Shown here: piece after piece, positions 45,335-53,844 of the stretch | Layout of the letters: each line of letters starts with the position of its first letter | Position numbering within the stretch: the stretch's first letter is position 1 | From: Paraflavisolibacter caeni | Lineage (GTDB): Bacteria > Bacteroidota > Bacteroidia > Chitinophagales > Chitinophagaceae | NCBI RefSeq assembly: GCF_025628885.1 | Contig: NZ_JAOTIF010000005.1 | Coordinates: 1-64,000 of the forward strand | Direction of reading: 5' to 3' | Length of the DNA: 64,000 nucleotides | The notes under the pieces: model-generated | The model's input: only the letters and a program-made list of their open reading frames with translations | The model's database searches: none | Told to the model about the DNA's origin: nothing | Made by a program: the position numbers and the translations under genes

Positions 45335-46008
45335 TTGTGTAATTTTGGTTAGCTGTTGAAGGTAAGTTAATAATATCTTTTGAAGGGTTTTAATTCCGCG
45401 CAAACACATAAGTTCTCCGGGCGGCCGTTAGGCGACCGAACCCGCACCAGAAGCCATTGCTACTGTTCCTAGAGTACTTGTAACCCATTCAGTCAAGTAT
45501 ACAGTTATACCGGCATTTAGCATATCATCTGTATCATTAACTACAGTCAAATTCTTCAGAGGTAAATTTGTAAAGTGAAATAAGGAAGAAAGAGAAAATA
45601 AGAATTGTCCGACTAAAAAAATAACCCCTTGAATTTCAAGAGGTTATTTCCTAGTCTGTGATCCCGCTGGGATCAGAATATGATCACAGAAACCACTACT
45701 GTATTATATTTCAAAAAACCAGTTCAAAAAGGTAACCGAATTGGTAACCGGATAAATTGACTGACTTTATTGGAATTTATAAGAGCTTTAATGCGGTGCA
45801 AATATACAAGATAAAAGCATAAATAACAACAAATTGATTCAAAAATTATTGAAGCGAAATAATAATCAGGAGCCATGCTTTTACCAATTAGTGCACATTA
45901 TAGTGACCATTACATTTAGTTTATTTTGAACTGAATTAGGCTTGTTAATACTCTATCTATACTTTATCTTGGCTTTATCCATGCTACACTCCTATTCTAT
46001 CCTGGCAT
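45335..46008. other. Intergenic stretch with a terminator and a tRNA-end-like palindrome
   Basis: About 670 bases without a supported gene. It holds the terminator at 45619-45648 and, at 45659-45675, the palindrome TGATCCC-GCT-GGGATCA, which resembles a tRNA acceptor end or an integrase attachment core. The direct pair AACCGAATTGGTAACCGG follows near 45740. It marks the left edge of the accessory region. Confidence 0.4.
45619..45648 (-). terminator. Intrinsic terminator
   Basis: The arms AAATAACCCCTTGAA and TTCAAGAGGTTATTT pair with one mismatch, and on the minus strand they are followed by a run of seven T. It would end minus-strand transcripts coming from the small gene at 46009. Confidence 0.75.
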
Positions 46009-46215
46009 TTACCGGGTTAGGAATTGGCGGACCCTTTCTTCGTTCAGGTTTGTGTGTTCGCAAAATTCGTAGATGGTGATAAGGTCGCCGGGCTTTTTGT
46101 TGTAACGGCGGCGGATCTGGGCAATGATCTTTCGGGCAGTGCGCTCCTTCCTGCCTGTTATATTGCTGATGTCTTTGGCATAGATGACTATGCGAGTTGG
46201 TACAATTTCCTGCAT
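46009..46215 (-). CDS. Small basic helical protein (68 residues), possible DNA-binding
   Basis: The peptide begins MQEIVPTRIVIYAKDISNIT and contains GRKERTARKIIAQIRRRYNK, then LITIYEFCEHTNLNEERVRQ. The charge and two helix-turn-helix-like blocks suggest nucleic-acid binding. I have seen similar short proteins in Chitinophagaceae as hypothetical genes, often next to a 250-residue protein like the one divergent here. No named family. A strong terminator lies downstream, which supports it being a real transcribed gene. Confidence 0.65.
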   Translation of the reverse strand: MQEIVPTRIVIYAKDISNITGRKERTARKIIAQIRRRYNKKPGDLITIYEFCEHTNLNEERVRQFLTR

Positions 46216-46368
46216 AATGCTGCAATAGCGGTACCGCTACTTTGGGCTTCTAATATGGTGTAATAATCTTGTGGTGAGGAACTTAAAATTAATCATTATT
46301 TATCATTTCTTGTTGGGCTTGCAATTGCTTCCTCCCTGCCTGGCAAGACTTTTTAAAAACTTTATCCT

Positions 46369-47124
46369 ATGGCTAAACAAATGGGTATCATCAAACTCCA
46401 GGGAACGATTGGTGATATCACTTTTTACAAATCCCAGGACGGTTACCTGGCTCGCGAGAAAGGCGGCGTAGACGGTGACCGCATTGCAACCGATTCTGCC
46501 TTTGAAAGAACCCGGGAAAACGGAGCTGAATTCGGTAGGGCCGGTAAGGCTGCCAAACTCCTCCGGAATTCCATCCAGGGCTTACTGCAAAACGTGGCTG
46601 ATAGCAGGCTGGCCAGCCGTCTGACTACTGAAATGGTCAAAGTGGTGAAGGCGGATGACACCAGTACACGCGGTATGCGAAATGTGCTGGATGGTGAATT
46701 AGAGCTGTTACAGGGCTTTGAATTCAACATCAATGGGAAGTTAACTACAGCTCTTTATGCGCCTTATGATGCTGTTATCAACAGGGCTACAGGTCAGTTT
46801 ACCGTATCGGTAGCACCTTTCATTCCTGCTCATATGATTGCAGCTCCCGTAGGTGCCACGCATTTCAGGATTAATTCCGGGGCAGCCGAAGTTGACTTTG
46901 AAGGAGGCAAGTTTGTAGTGGACACCAAGCAAACTGCTATTCTGCCGCTGGACAACATGCCAACAGCAGCCCTCAGCCTGGAATCTACACTTACTGCAGC
47001 GAGTGTGCATCCGTTGTTCCAGGTGCTGGGCATTGAATTCCTGCAACAGGTGAATGGTGAATATTATCCACTGAAGAATGGCGCCTACAATGCCCTGGCT
47101 TTGATCAAAGTTGAGGGTGTATAA
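46369..47124 (+). CDS. Conserved hypothetical protein of the orphan cassette (251 residues)
   Basis: A 251-residue protein without signal peptide. The N-terminal MAKQMGIIKLQGTIGDITFY and KSQDGYLAREKGGVDGDRI look like two beta-hairpins, then comes a helical segment (RTRENGAEFGRAGKAAKLLR, LQNVADSRLASRLTTEMVKV), and the last 120 residues are beta-rich. I recall near relatives as a widespread Bacteroidota hypothetical family. Its layout, alongside two small holin-like membrane proteins, recalls phage-derived structural genes. Function is unknown. It is followed by a strong terminator at 47148, so it is probably made on its own transcript in larger amounts than the genes beyond. Confidence 0.7.
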   Translation: MAKQMGIIKLQGTIGDITFYKSQDGYLAREKGGVDGDRIATDSAFERTRENGAEFGRAGKAAKLLRNSIQGLLQNVADSRLASRLTTEMVKVVKADDTSTRGMRNVLDGELELLQGFEFNINGKLTTALYAPYDAVINRATGQFTVSVAPFIPAHMIAAPVGATHFRINSGAAEVDFEGGKFVVDTKQTAILPLDNMPTAALSLESTLTAASVHPLFQVLGIEFLQQVNGEYYPLKNGAYNALALIKVEGV

Positions 47125-47147
47125 GATATCATCCTGTGAAACACCAT

Positions 47148-47190
47148 GGAAACCGGAGAGAGGCATGGCAAGCGCTCTGGTTTCCTTTTT
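47148..47190 (+). terminator. Intrinsic terminator after the 251-residue gene
   Basis: Arms GGAAACCGGAG and CTCTGGTTTCC (one G-T pair) enclose a 16-base loop and are followed by a run of five T. Confidence 0.75.
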
Positions 47191-47225
47191 CTAAATCCAT
47201 TTTCCTTACTTCTTAATTCAGAGTT

Positions 47226-47435
47226 ATGAAACAAATCATGAGCAGGATCCAGGCCCCTACTCCACCCTTCTTTGTAAAGCTGCGGAACATTGGTTTGGCA
47301 CTTACAGCGGTAAGCATTGCCCTGACCACTTCACCATTGGCCCTGCCGTTAGTGGTGGTCAAAATAGCCGGATACCTGGCCATTGCCGGATCTGTGGCTT
47401 CTGCGGTGAGTCAGGCAGCTGTTGAAGGAGAATAA
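47226..47435 (+). CDS. Small membrane protein of the orphan cassette (69 residues)
   Basis: The peptide MKQIMSRIQAPTPPFFVKLR is followed by two hydrophobic helices, IGLALTAVSIALTTSPLALP and VVVKIAGYLAIAGSVASAV, with a short end QAAVEGE. A basic N-terminus with two helices gives it a holin-like layout. The end of the gene contains GAAGGAG, which serves as ribosome binding site for the next gene, so the two are translationally linked. Function is unknown. Confidence 0.65.
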   Translation: MKQIMSRIQAPTPPFFVKLRNIGLALTAVSIALTTSPLALPLVVVKIAGYLAIAGSVASAVSQAAVEGE

Positions 47436-47439
47436 AGTT

Positions 47440-47622
47440 ATGGAGCACGTGTTCGACAATACCACTAAGGCAGGCACAGCAGCAGGTACGATGCTTACCA
47501 TCCTGGTGAACATCAGTAGCGAGGATCTGCTTAAGACCGCAGTCCTGGCGGCTGTGGGTGCGGCCGTGAGTTTTGTGGTAACTTTAGTGTTGAAAGCAGT
47601 GGTTAGGTATTTCCATAAATGA
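47440..47622 (+). CDS. Small membrane protein of the orphan cassette (60 residues)
   Basis: The start at 47440 (MEHVFDNTTKAGTAAGTML) is chosen because AAGGAG lies nine bases upstream; the frame extends six codons further. One or two hydrophobic helices follow (TMLTILVNIS, TAVLAAVGAAVSFVVTLVLK) and a basic end VVRYFHK. Its size and layout again resemble a holin-like or anchor protein. It is in a tight pair with the previous gene and is closed by the terminator at 47662. No family is named. Confidence 0.65.
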   Translation: MEHVFDNTTKAGTAAGTMLTILVNISSEDLLKTAVLAAVGAAVSFVVTLVLKAVVRYFHK

Positions 47623-47661
47623 ATGTTCTCTATAAGTAGTGGTGACTTTAGAGAAAATAAG

Positions 47662-47679
47662 AAGGGCCGGTTGGCCCTT
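47662..47679. terminator. Bidirectional terminator between convergent genes
   Basis: AAGGGCC and GGCCCTT form a perfect 7-base stem around a GGTT loop, followed by TTCTTCATTT on the + strand. It separates the small membrane pair from the DUF6876 gene. Confidence 0.7.
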
Positions 47680-47687
47680 TCTTCATT

Positions 47688-48038
47688 TCAGTATTCTTTA
47701 GGTAGCATCAGCGTACCATTAACCAGCCAAAGGGTGGCGAGATCGTAAGTAAAATCACTGTAAAGAATGTACTGATAGGCAATGCGGTTGTGGCTTCCAT
47801 CGGTAGCAACGATCGTAAACCGGTTTTCATTGATCCGTTTTAGTTCCCACACCTGGAAGCGGTGATTTTTTATCTGTCTTTTATACTGGTGAGAGATGAT
47901 CACATCAATGAACCAATAGGCGGAGCAGGTATCTACCAGGTGTTTTACTCCTGATGTTAAAAAGATCCTGGAAGGTTGATTATAGAAGAAGCGTTCTGAG
48001 CCATTGCTGTAGCCGAAGTGGTCGTTTGCGTTAGTCAT
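47688..48038 (-). CDS. DUF6876-family protein
   Basis: The start is placed at the internal Met (29th residue of the longest frame), giving MTNANDHFGYSNGSERFFYN and 116 residues. It continues with SRIFLTSGVKHLVDTCSAYW, FIDVIISHQYKRQIKNHRFQ and VWELKRINENRFTIVATDGS, which fit the DUF6876 pattern known from mobile-element-linked genes of Bacteroidota. It is not membrane-bound. Role unknown; such genes are commonly found with plasmid or phage-like cargo, so they mark accessory DNA. Confidence 0.65.
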   Translation of the reverse strand: MTNANDHFGYSNGSERFFYNQPSRIFLTSGVKHLVDTCSAYWFIDVIISHQYKRQIKNHRFQVWELKRINENRFTIVATDGSHNRIAYQYILYSDFTYDLATLWLVNGTLMLPKEY

Positions 48039-48615
48039 GACATTTACATTTGTAGGTTTTAAAAAGTCATTTTCCCAAAAGAAAAAAGGGAAAAAAAGAA
48101 AGCCCCGGAGAAGCAAGGGCAATGCTGCAGACCAAATTTTTTGGCTATAAAAGAGAGCTGTTAGAATCTTCGAGAGAAATGTAGGAACGCCGCAGCGCAG
48201 GCATCTGTGTTTATGGCCTTAAAAAATTTGGTAGCAGCTAAAAGCCTGATGTAGCAAGGCTTGCCCTTGCTACCTTGTTTTGCTTTTTTTCTTTTTCTTT
48301 TGGGAAGGACAGACAGCAAGAAAAATGCTCTTGGGAAACGAGGAATGCAATTGCGTATTCTTGTGTTCAGATTAGCACTATGGATGGCTCATTCAGATGG
48401 GGCAACAAAGAATGCAAAATAGAAAAGCATTGAAAGACATTGATTAGCATGAAGTTATATAGATTTTTAAAAAATCTCATGACAGGATGAGCTTGATTCG
48501 TAAATTAGTAGTGTAAGCAGCAATGAGTGAGAGTCCCCGAAATGAGAAAGTGTAAATCATACGTTTTTACAATGTTTGCTTATAAATGGGGCTTCGATTG
48601 CAGCTAGCAGTTTTC
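48039..48615. other. Intergenic stretch with inverted repeats before the nuclease-ATPase gene
   Basis: About 580 bases with no supported gene. Inverted copies of CCAAATTTTTT / AAAAAATTTGG lie near 48133 and 48228. A nine-base hairpin GTAGCAAGG / CCTTGCTAC (48251-48273) is followed by a T-rich run and could terminate + strand transcripts. The rest is AT-rich with many short stops. Confidence 0.45.
48251..48273 (+). terminator. Candidate terminator hairpin
   Basis: Nine-base perfect stem GTAGCAAGG / CCTTGCTAC with a five-base loop, followed by CTTGTTTTGCTTTTTTTCT. Confidence 0.45.
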
Positions 48616-48623
48616 TAGATTTG
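48616..48623 (+). promoter_or_regulatory. Bacteroidota-type -7 promoter element
   Basis: TAGATTTG matches TAnnTTTG exactly, with a TTG 15 bases upstream as a possible -33 part (spacing shorter than typical). It would start transcription near 48630, so the coding start at 48626 could not be used and the ATG at 48701 is favoured. Confidence 0.45.
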
Positions 48624-48700
48624 TTATGGCAACTCAGGTTTTAAGAATATCATTGTCATTAAAATCCAGAACTAGCCTACGAGTTAAATATAGATTGTTA

Positions 48701-51652
48701 ATGAACGAAGAAGAAATAAGAGGTAAGCTATTATTACCCTTTTTAAATGACCTTGGTTTTGATGTTTCCGAGATTTCGTTAGAAAAGTCATTCTCGATTA
48801 AACTTGGAAAGTCTAGACATACTATTAATGGAAGATCAGATATTTTATGTAAAAGAAATGGGAACAATCTCTTCATTGTTGAATTAAAAAATGATTCAAT
48901 TTCCATTGAACAAGAAGACATCGAGCAAGGAATCTCATATGCAAGACTACTTACCGACAATATTGCTCCATTTACTATTATTACAAACGGAAAAACAACA
49001 AGGATTTTCGATTCAATCTCTCGAAAAGAATTAACTGGAACCAAGATTTCTGACCAGTCAAGCTATTGGCAAAATGATTGTACACTATCCACAGATATTG
49101 ATCTACGAATAAGATATGAAGCTCTAAAGAAATTTGTTTCATTTTCATCAGAAAACTTAAAGAAATTTTGCGAAGATCAAGTTCGGGATAGAATGGGTCC
49201 GATAATAGGCAATATCAATGAACCTTATGCAAAATTTGTAAAAGAACTTCATGTTCAAAGACAAGGCTTACAAAATGCATTTAATACTTTTACCAGTTCA
49301 GAAGCTTCAGTATTTGGAATAGTTGGATCGGCAGGGGTTGGCAAAACAAATGCAATGTGCTCATTGGCTCTTCAACAATTAGAAAATGAATTTGTTTTTT
49401 TCTATAATGCAGCTATAATCAACAAATCTCCTTTACAGCATATCGCTCAAGATTTAAATGTTGTTTTTTCCAGCAAAAGTGAAAGTAATAGCGTTTTAAA
49501 AAAGCTTGATGAATTAGGTAGTTTTCTTAATAGAAATATTCTAATCTTCATCGATGCAATAGATGAAAGTAGAGATTCTCATTTAGCCATTGAATTAAGC
49601 GAAATAGCTCTTTCGATAAGAACTATGAGGAGAGTCAAGATATGCATTAGCTGTAAAGCAAATATTTGGAACAATATCTTAAAGAAAAACGGCACTCCCA
49701 CTCATTTATTTGAGGAGCTAAGTAGATTTCATGAAAAGATCTCTAGCGCTGACAATTGCCCAGGTTTTCTATTAGAAGATTTCAGTGATGAAGAGATCAA
49801 CTCAATATTACCATTATACAAAGAGGCTTTTGGTTTTCAAGGCCAAATTTCAAAGTCAATATCGGAAGCGCTAAGAAATGGCTTCTTCTTAAGAATATTC
49901 AGTGAAGTGTATAGTCAAAGAGAGGTTCCTCAAGAAATAAATGATAAAGACTTAATTAAAAGATATCTCAAACAATCCCTTGAAAAGACTGACATAGGAT
50001 TTCAAGTTGGTTTGCGGATTCTGTCAAAAATCGGAGAGATTTTAATAAATCAAAAATACGCCTCCTGGGAAACTTTCCATGACGAAGGAATGGAAGTGGA
50101 AAGCTTAATAGAAAAATTAGAGTTTTCCATAGATGAAACTATACCTGAAGATTTATTCGCAAGAAACATACTTATTAGGTCTAATAAAAATGATTCATAC
50201 AATATATCATTCTACTATTCTAAAATCCGTGATTATATCATCTGTTTTCATTCTTATAAACTTTATAAACTTAGTGAAGATGAATTTTATGACACACTCG
50301 AGAGATTCTATGAAAATTACATCGGGCAAAGTGCAATCTCTTTCTATCTAGAAAACGCAAGTGATGGACACAAGAGAACATTAATCAAATTCAAGAGGGA
50401 TAAATCGTTAAAATATGTGAATAGCTATAATTCTTATCTGGAACAGCATTTCAAAAGTTTTAAGGAAAAATTCGATCCCCAAACCAAAGGTGATATAGGA
50501 ATATTCTTGCCAGAAGATTTATTGCAGAAAGACGGTTACGCACTTTTCCCTTTAGACTCTAATTCGACGAATAAAGTTCAATTTGCAAAATTGGGAAACA
50601 TATTTTCAAATTTAGATAATGATCTTTTTTTTGAAAAAGGTGTAAACACAGTTTACGGAAGTAACCTATCATTATTGATCGAAGATCAAAGCAAAACTGT
50701 TCAGAAAAACATATTTAAACAGCTTAAAGAAATAATTGAAAAAGGCAGACTAAGTGTATATAATTCCGATATTCTTTTGTTGGAACAAGTTTCGACCATT
50801 CTTTATTATTATTTCAAAGAACTCGGATATAGCTTTACAATAAAGGATTATTACCTGCCAAGATTTAACTTAATCTATCCAATCGATTTAAAGAATCTAA
50901 GAGACCAACTGTATAAATTCTGTGTTAGTGAATATTACAAAAGGCAGTATCATTTAGATCCAAAAGTAAAAGCTGATAAGATTGATGCAGCTTTAAGAGG
51001 AAATTTTGATGTTCCGAGATTAAATATCATAGGAGATTTCCCTCCGATGGAGGAACTATTTAAACTTGTAGAGATCCTATTAAGTAAAGGCTATAGCGAA
51101 CTTGCAGAACATCACTTGCCTTGCCCAGATATATCGATTAGTGAAACAAAAGCATTTTGCGAAAGAGAAAGAAACCTAGATATACCGCAAATTCGAACAC
51201 GGCAATTTAGTAAAGGACAAGCTAAATTATACATAGAAACCTTTTTGAAGCATTTAGATTCTTGTTACAAAGAATTTGTTGAATATTGTTTTCCAACCTT
51301 TAAAGACAGGTTTCCATTTTTTATGACAATTCCACATGAGTACTTTTTTTACATGAAGGATGAAGATGTTCGTAAGTGGGGGATGTTAGGTTATCGCTCC
51401 TCTAAAGATGGAGAAGTGAAAATAAATTTTAAGAAATTAACTCAAACAGATGAACCCTTTACAAGAGGAGAAACAAACGTTTTGAGAGGATTCTCGCTTG
51501 ACCAAATTCTTCATAATGATTACTATAATTTAATCAAAACAATAGACAAGATAAACACTCCCAAAGTTGACGAGTTTTGTGTTTTAAGGAATTGGGTTTA
51601 TAGTTTTCTTAAATCGGATATGGAAACACTTTTTAAAGAAAATAAAGAATAA
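48701..51652 (+). CDS. PD-(D/E)XK nuclease fused to a NACHT/STAND ATPase, probable antiphage protein
   Basis: A 983-residue protein from the chosen ATG (MNEEEIRGKLLLPFLNDLGF); an ATG 25 codons upstream is less likely given the -7 promoter match at 48616. Residues 1-125 resemble the HsdR N-terminal nuclease fold, with GRSDILC (Asp47) and FIVELKN (Glu61, Lys63) as the PD-(D/E)XK set. Around 209-216 is the Walker A GSAGVGKT, and ILIFIDAIDE at about 280-289 is Walker B, typical of NACHT/STAND signal ATPases. The remaining 550 or so residues form an unrecognised C-terminal region, presumably a sensor. The gene is strikingly AT-rich. Other nuclease-STAND fusions (Avs) defend against phages; assignment to that class is inference. 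Confidence 0.8.
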   Translation: MNEEEIRGKLLLPFLNDLGFDVSEISLEKSFSIKLGKSRHTINGRSDILCKRNGNNLFIVELKNDSISIEQEDIEQGISYARLLTDNIAPFTIITNGKTTRIFDSISRKELTGTKISDQSSYWQNDCTLSTDIDLRIRYEALKKFVSFSSENLKKFCEDQVRDRMGPIIGNINEPYAKFVKELHVQRQGLQNAFNTFTSSEASVFGIVGSAGVGKTNAMCSLALQQLENEFVFFYNAAIINKSPLQHIAQDLNVVFSSKSESNSVLKKLDELGSFLNRNILIFIDAIDESRDSHLAIELSEIALSIRTMRRVKICISCKANIWNNILKKNGTPTHLFEELSRFHEKISSADNCPGFLLEDFSDEEINSILPLYKEAFGFQGQISKSISEALRNGFFLRIFSEVYSQREVPQEINDKDLIKRYLKQSLEKTDIGFQVGLRILSKIGEILINQKYASWETFHDEGMEVESLIEKLEFSIDETIPEDLFARNILIRSNKNDSYNISFYYSKIRDYIICFHSYKLYKLSEDEFYDTLERFYENYIGQSAISFYLENASDGHKRTLIKFKRDKSLKYVNSYNSYLEQHFKSFKEKFDPQTKGDIGIFLPEDLLQKDGYALFPLDSNSTNKVQFAKLGNIFSNLDNDLFFEKGVNTVYGSNLSLLIEDQSKTVQKNIFKQLKEIIEKGRLSVYNSDILLLEQVSTILYYYFKELGYSFTIKDYYLPRFNLIYPIDLKNLRDQLYKFCVSEYYKRQYHLDPKVKADKIDAALRGNFDVPRLNIIGDFPPMEELFKLVEILLSKGYSELAEHHLPCPDISISETKAFCERERNLDIPQIRTRQFSKGQAKLYIETFLKHLDSCYKEFVEYCFPTFKDRFPFFMTIPHEYFFYMKDEDVRKWGMLGYRSSKDGEVKINFKKLTQTDEPFTRGETNVLRGFSLDQILHNDYYNLIKTIDKINTPKVDEFCVLRNWVYSFLKSDMETLFKENKE

Positions 51653-51916
51653 ATTTCCGTTCCTAAGGTCTTTATTCTCTAATTGTTATAATTGTTTTCT
51701 TAGAGGTTGCCATATACTTACCTCGTGCTATTGCTGGCGGCACTTAGCTATAATGCAAAAGTTTTTAAGGAGTGGTATTACCAATCGCAGAGGTAGCAAT
51801 CACAACGCAAGCTTGCACACGACAGACCCTACTGCGATACGATTATTTTCTCAAAGAGGCACTTTTAGTTACACATTTAAGTTAGCGTAATCACAGATAA
51901 AGTGAATGCTGATAAA
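51653..51916. other. Intergenic tail after the nuclease-ATPase gene
   Basis: About 260 bases without a supported gene. An eight-base hairpin AGAATAAA / TTTATTCT (51643-51678) directly follows the stop codon and may end the transcript. A phrase GGCGGCACTTAG near 51734 returns at 52147, linking this stretch with the GC-rich region. Confidence 0.4.
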
Positions 51917-51997
51917 CGAGTAGACAGCCCTGAAACTTGTGGGTAGTAGGGAGCGCCTCGCACACCACTGTACGTACGGGCCTCGTATAAAGCGGTT
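51917..51997 (-). mobile_element. Relic of a group II intron 3' end (domain V-VI-like)
   Basis: On the minus strand the sequence has the shape of a group II intron end: a short hairpin GAACCGCTTTATACGAGGCC with partner CCGTACGTACAGTGG, then GTGTGCGAGGCGCTCCCT, a second hairpin, and an ending CTACTCG. I remember near-identical endings after reverse-transcriptase genes of this phylum. No reverse transcriptase is seen upstream, so only the 3' end remains. A related copy lies at 57560-57625. Identification is by memory and shape. Confidence 0.45.
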
Positions 51998-52750
51998 CAT
52001 TAAGTGCAGGAGCCACTTTAAAGTAATATTCCGAAAGGCTACATATTCTCTTTTCCTCAATCCTACTCACTTAGGCGGAAATCTCCGATTCAAATGCCGT
52101 AATAAGGTTTTTCTCTTTAATGAAGCCCGGGGCGTGCCGAATACTTGCGGCACTTAGGGGGCGAGCCGTTAAAGCCGCTGGAGGAAGCCCGTTGTGCGGA
52201 GGGATTTGCAGCATGGCAGGGCTGAACGGAAGCGGCTGCGAGCGCTGCCGGCTGGGGCGCACAGGTAATGACCGTCAGGGAATGATGGGCGCACAGAGAC
52301 GGGGCGGAACGTGGCATGTTTGTGTTTTGGATATGTGGTGTGGAAACATAAGGTAGGGTACTGCGCCAGTGAAGCCCAGGAACGCAGCCGGCAGCAGCGC
52401 AGGCGAGCACAAATGTGGGCAGCGGGTGGACTGAACCCTGCTGAAGTGAATGACCGACGGAGGGGAGCGGAATGGAACCCAGTGAGCCTTTGTGCTGATT
52501 GCTTTGCGGAAAGGTATGTGCAGGCCTTGGGGTATTGCTTGTGTGTTAAGGTTTGGAGCGTTGCATTTGTGTTTTGGTAAGGACTGCCATGCCTTGGAGC
52601 AAAATGTAGGGGGCGAACGGGTGGAATGGAGCGGAACGCAGGAGGGAATGAACGAAGATGGGTGAAGGACACAGGAGCTGCCCGAACGAAGGCAGAGGGA
52701 GCTGCAAACAGCATGACAAACTGCGGAGCGATAGCGGAGCACCCAGAGGG

Positions 52751-52811
52751 CCTTGCAGCGGCGCCAATACCATACAAGAGACGTATAGACCTTATTGGCG
52801 CTGCTGCAAGG
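52751..52811. repeat. 19-base inverted repeat with nested inner stem
   Basis: The arms 52751-52769 and 52793-52811 pair at 18 of 19 positions (one G/A difference), and ATAC/GTAT (52772-52775, 52783-52786) can pair inside. Confidence 0.85.
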
Positions 52812-52942
52812 GTTTGGCACGCCTGCTTGCCGACCCTGCCTGAGAGAGACCTTTTTACCTGGAACAGCCGACGACAGGAGGATGAGGGCACGCAAGTCGA
52901 ATATTAGAGGCTTACAAGCAAGATCAAGAGGAAGCGCTGGTA

Positions 52943-53024
52943 AGCCCCGCCAGGACCGGGCTAGTGGTGCTGCGTATTGTGGGTGCAGTGAGATGCTGCA
53001 CCTGCTGCCCGGCTTGGCGGGGCT
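52943..53024. repeat. Multi-stem inverted repeat
   Basis: Three nested stems: AGCCCCGCC / GGCGGGGCT (outer), CCGGGC / GCCCGG (middle) and GGTGCAG / CTGCACC (inner). Together they fold the 82 bases into one long branched or interrupted hairpin. Confidence 0.8.
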
Positions 53025-53671
53025 GTGCGGGGTACGATTGATATATACTGCGGTTGTTCGAAATAGAGAGTGAATGAAGCGTTGGCAGAAAGCAGCTTTG
53101 TGATGAACGAATGAGCATAGTGAAAGAGAGAATGAACAAGGCTGCTGTGCGGAGGGAAAAGAAGCGAGGTTTTGTGTCAGGAGTGAGTTGGCAGAAAACT
53201 TTATGGCTGCTTTGTGGATCTTGTGCGGTTAGAGCAGTGATAAAGTTTTTGTGTGCGGTGGGTAGATCAAAAGACTCTAAATTCAGGAACTGCTAAATAG
53301 AATTACAGAAAGTTGAACGGAGCGTCGCAACAGAAGATCAACTGAACTTACTTGTGTTGGGTTCATCCTAATAATCAATACACTATTTCTTTAATACCAT
53401 ACCTTGTTTTAAGTCCTCCCATTTATAGGATAAGGTAAACTAGGAAAAATGGATTTTATTAGTATTATTTACATCTGATGATGCAACTATATTTTTTCTG
53501 ATGCTGCTTTATGCATATAAAGCCTAGTAATAAGGCTGATACAGTTTATTTATTTAGGGAAACTTTTAGAATATAAAATTGTTCTTTCATTCTGAGGTAA
53601 GTTTGAAAAAAAATTATAGCAGTTTGATTCTATTATATATTAATGAATAAAGCTGCCTCAGATTATTCCTG

Positions 53672-53775
53672 ATGAAACAATCTCAATCCTCTCTCCGAAC
53701 GTTGATGTTTGTTGGTACCGGCTCTGATGTAGGGAAAAGCATCATTACAGCCTGATTTTGCAGGGGCGACTTATA
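53672..53775 (+). pseudogene. 5' fragment of a cobyric acid synthase (cobQ) gene
   Basis: From the ATG at 53672 the frame reads MKQSQSSLRTLMFVGTGSDV and GKSIITA, then a stop where glycine is expected, then FCR. This is the ATP-binding start of cobyric acid synthase (MFVGTGSDVGKSxxxAGFCRIF). After some 33 codons the similarity ends. Only the first part is left, with a nonsense change, so it is a dead fragment of the cobalamin pathway gene. Confidence 0.75.
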
Positions 53776-53844
53776 TAAATGTTTCAACATCAAATATGCG
53801 AACTGTTTGTACCTTTAAGGCGAACACATATAACCTATAATAAC

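Larger units (their letters stand above)
52100..53290. other. GC-rich, hairpin-rich stretch without convincing genes
   Basis: About 1.2 kb is clearly more GC-rich than the surroundings and purine-rich on the + strand (repeated GGAATGAACG, GGAGCGGAACG, GAACGAAGG). Many overlapping open frames exist in all directions, as expected from GC-rich DNA; their peptides are rich in Arg, Cys and Ser with no family pattern. Strong nested hairpins lie at 52751-52811 and 52943-53024 and a small one at 52134-52153. A structured non-coding RNA, a transfer or replication origin, or decaying mobile DNA are all possible. Confidence 0.5.

Noticed and set aside
45992-46225. 77-codon minus-strand frame overlapping the 68-residue gene
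   Set aside because: Histidine- and proline-rich shadow of the better frame at 46009-46215.
48626-48700. Upstream ATG of the nuclease-ATPase gene
   Set aside because: The nuclease fold starts at the second ATG and a good -7 promoter element would start transcription after the first one.
52169-52895. Long minus-strand frames of about 200-240 codons in the GC-rich stretch
   Set aside because: Several frames overlap each other on both strands, the peptides are full of Cys, Ser, Arg and Pro without any domain pattern, and GC-rich DNA yields few stops by chance.
53111-53296. Frame of 61 codons with a basic start
   Set aside because: No family, no start context, and it continues the repeated purine-rich words of the GC-rich stretch.
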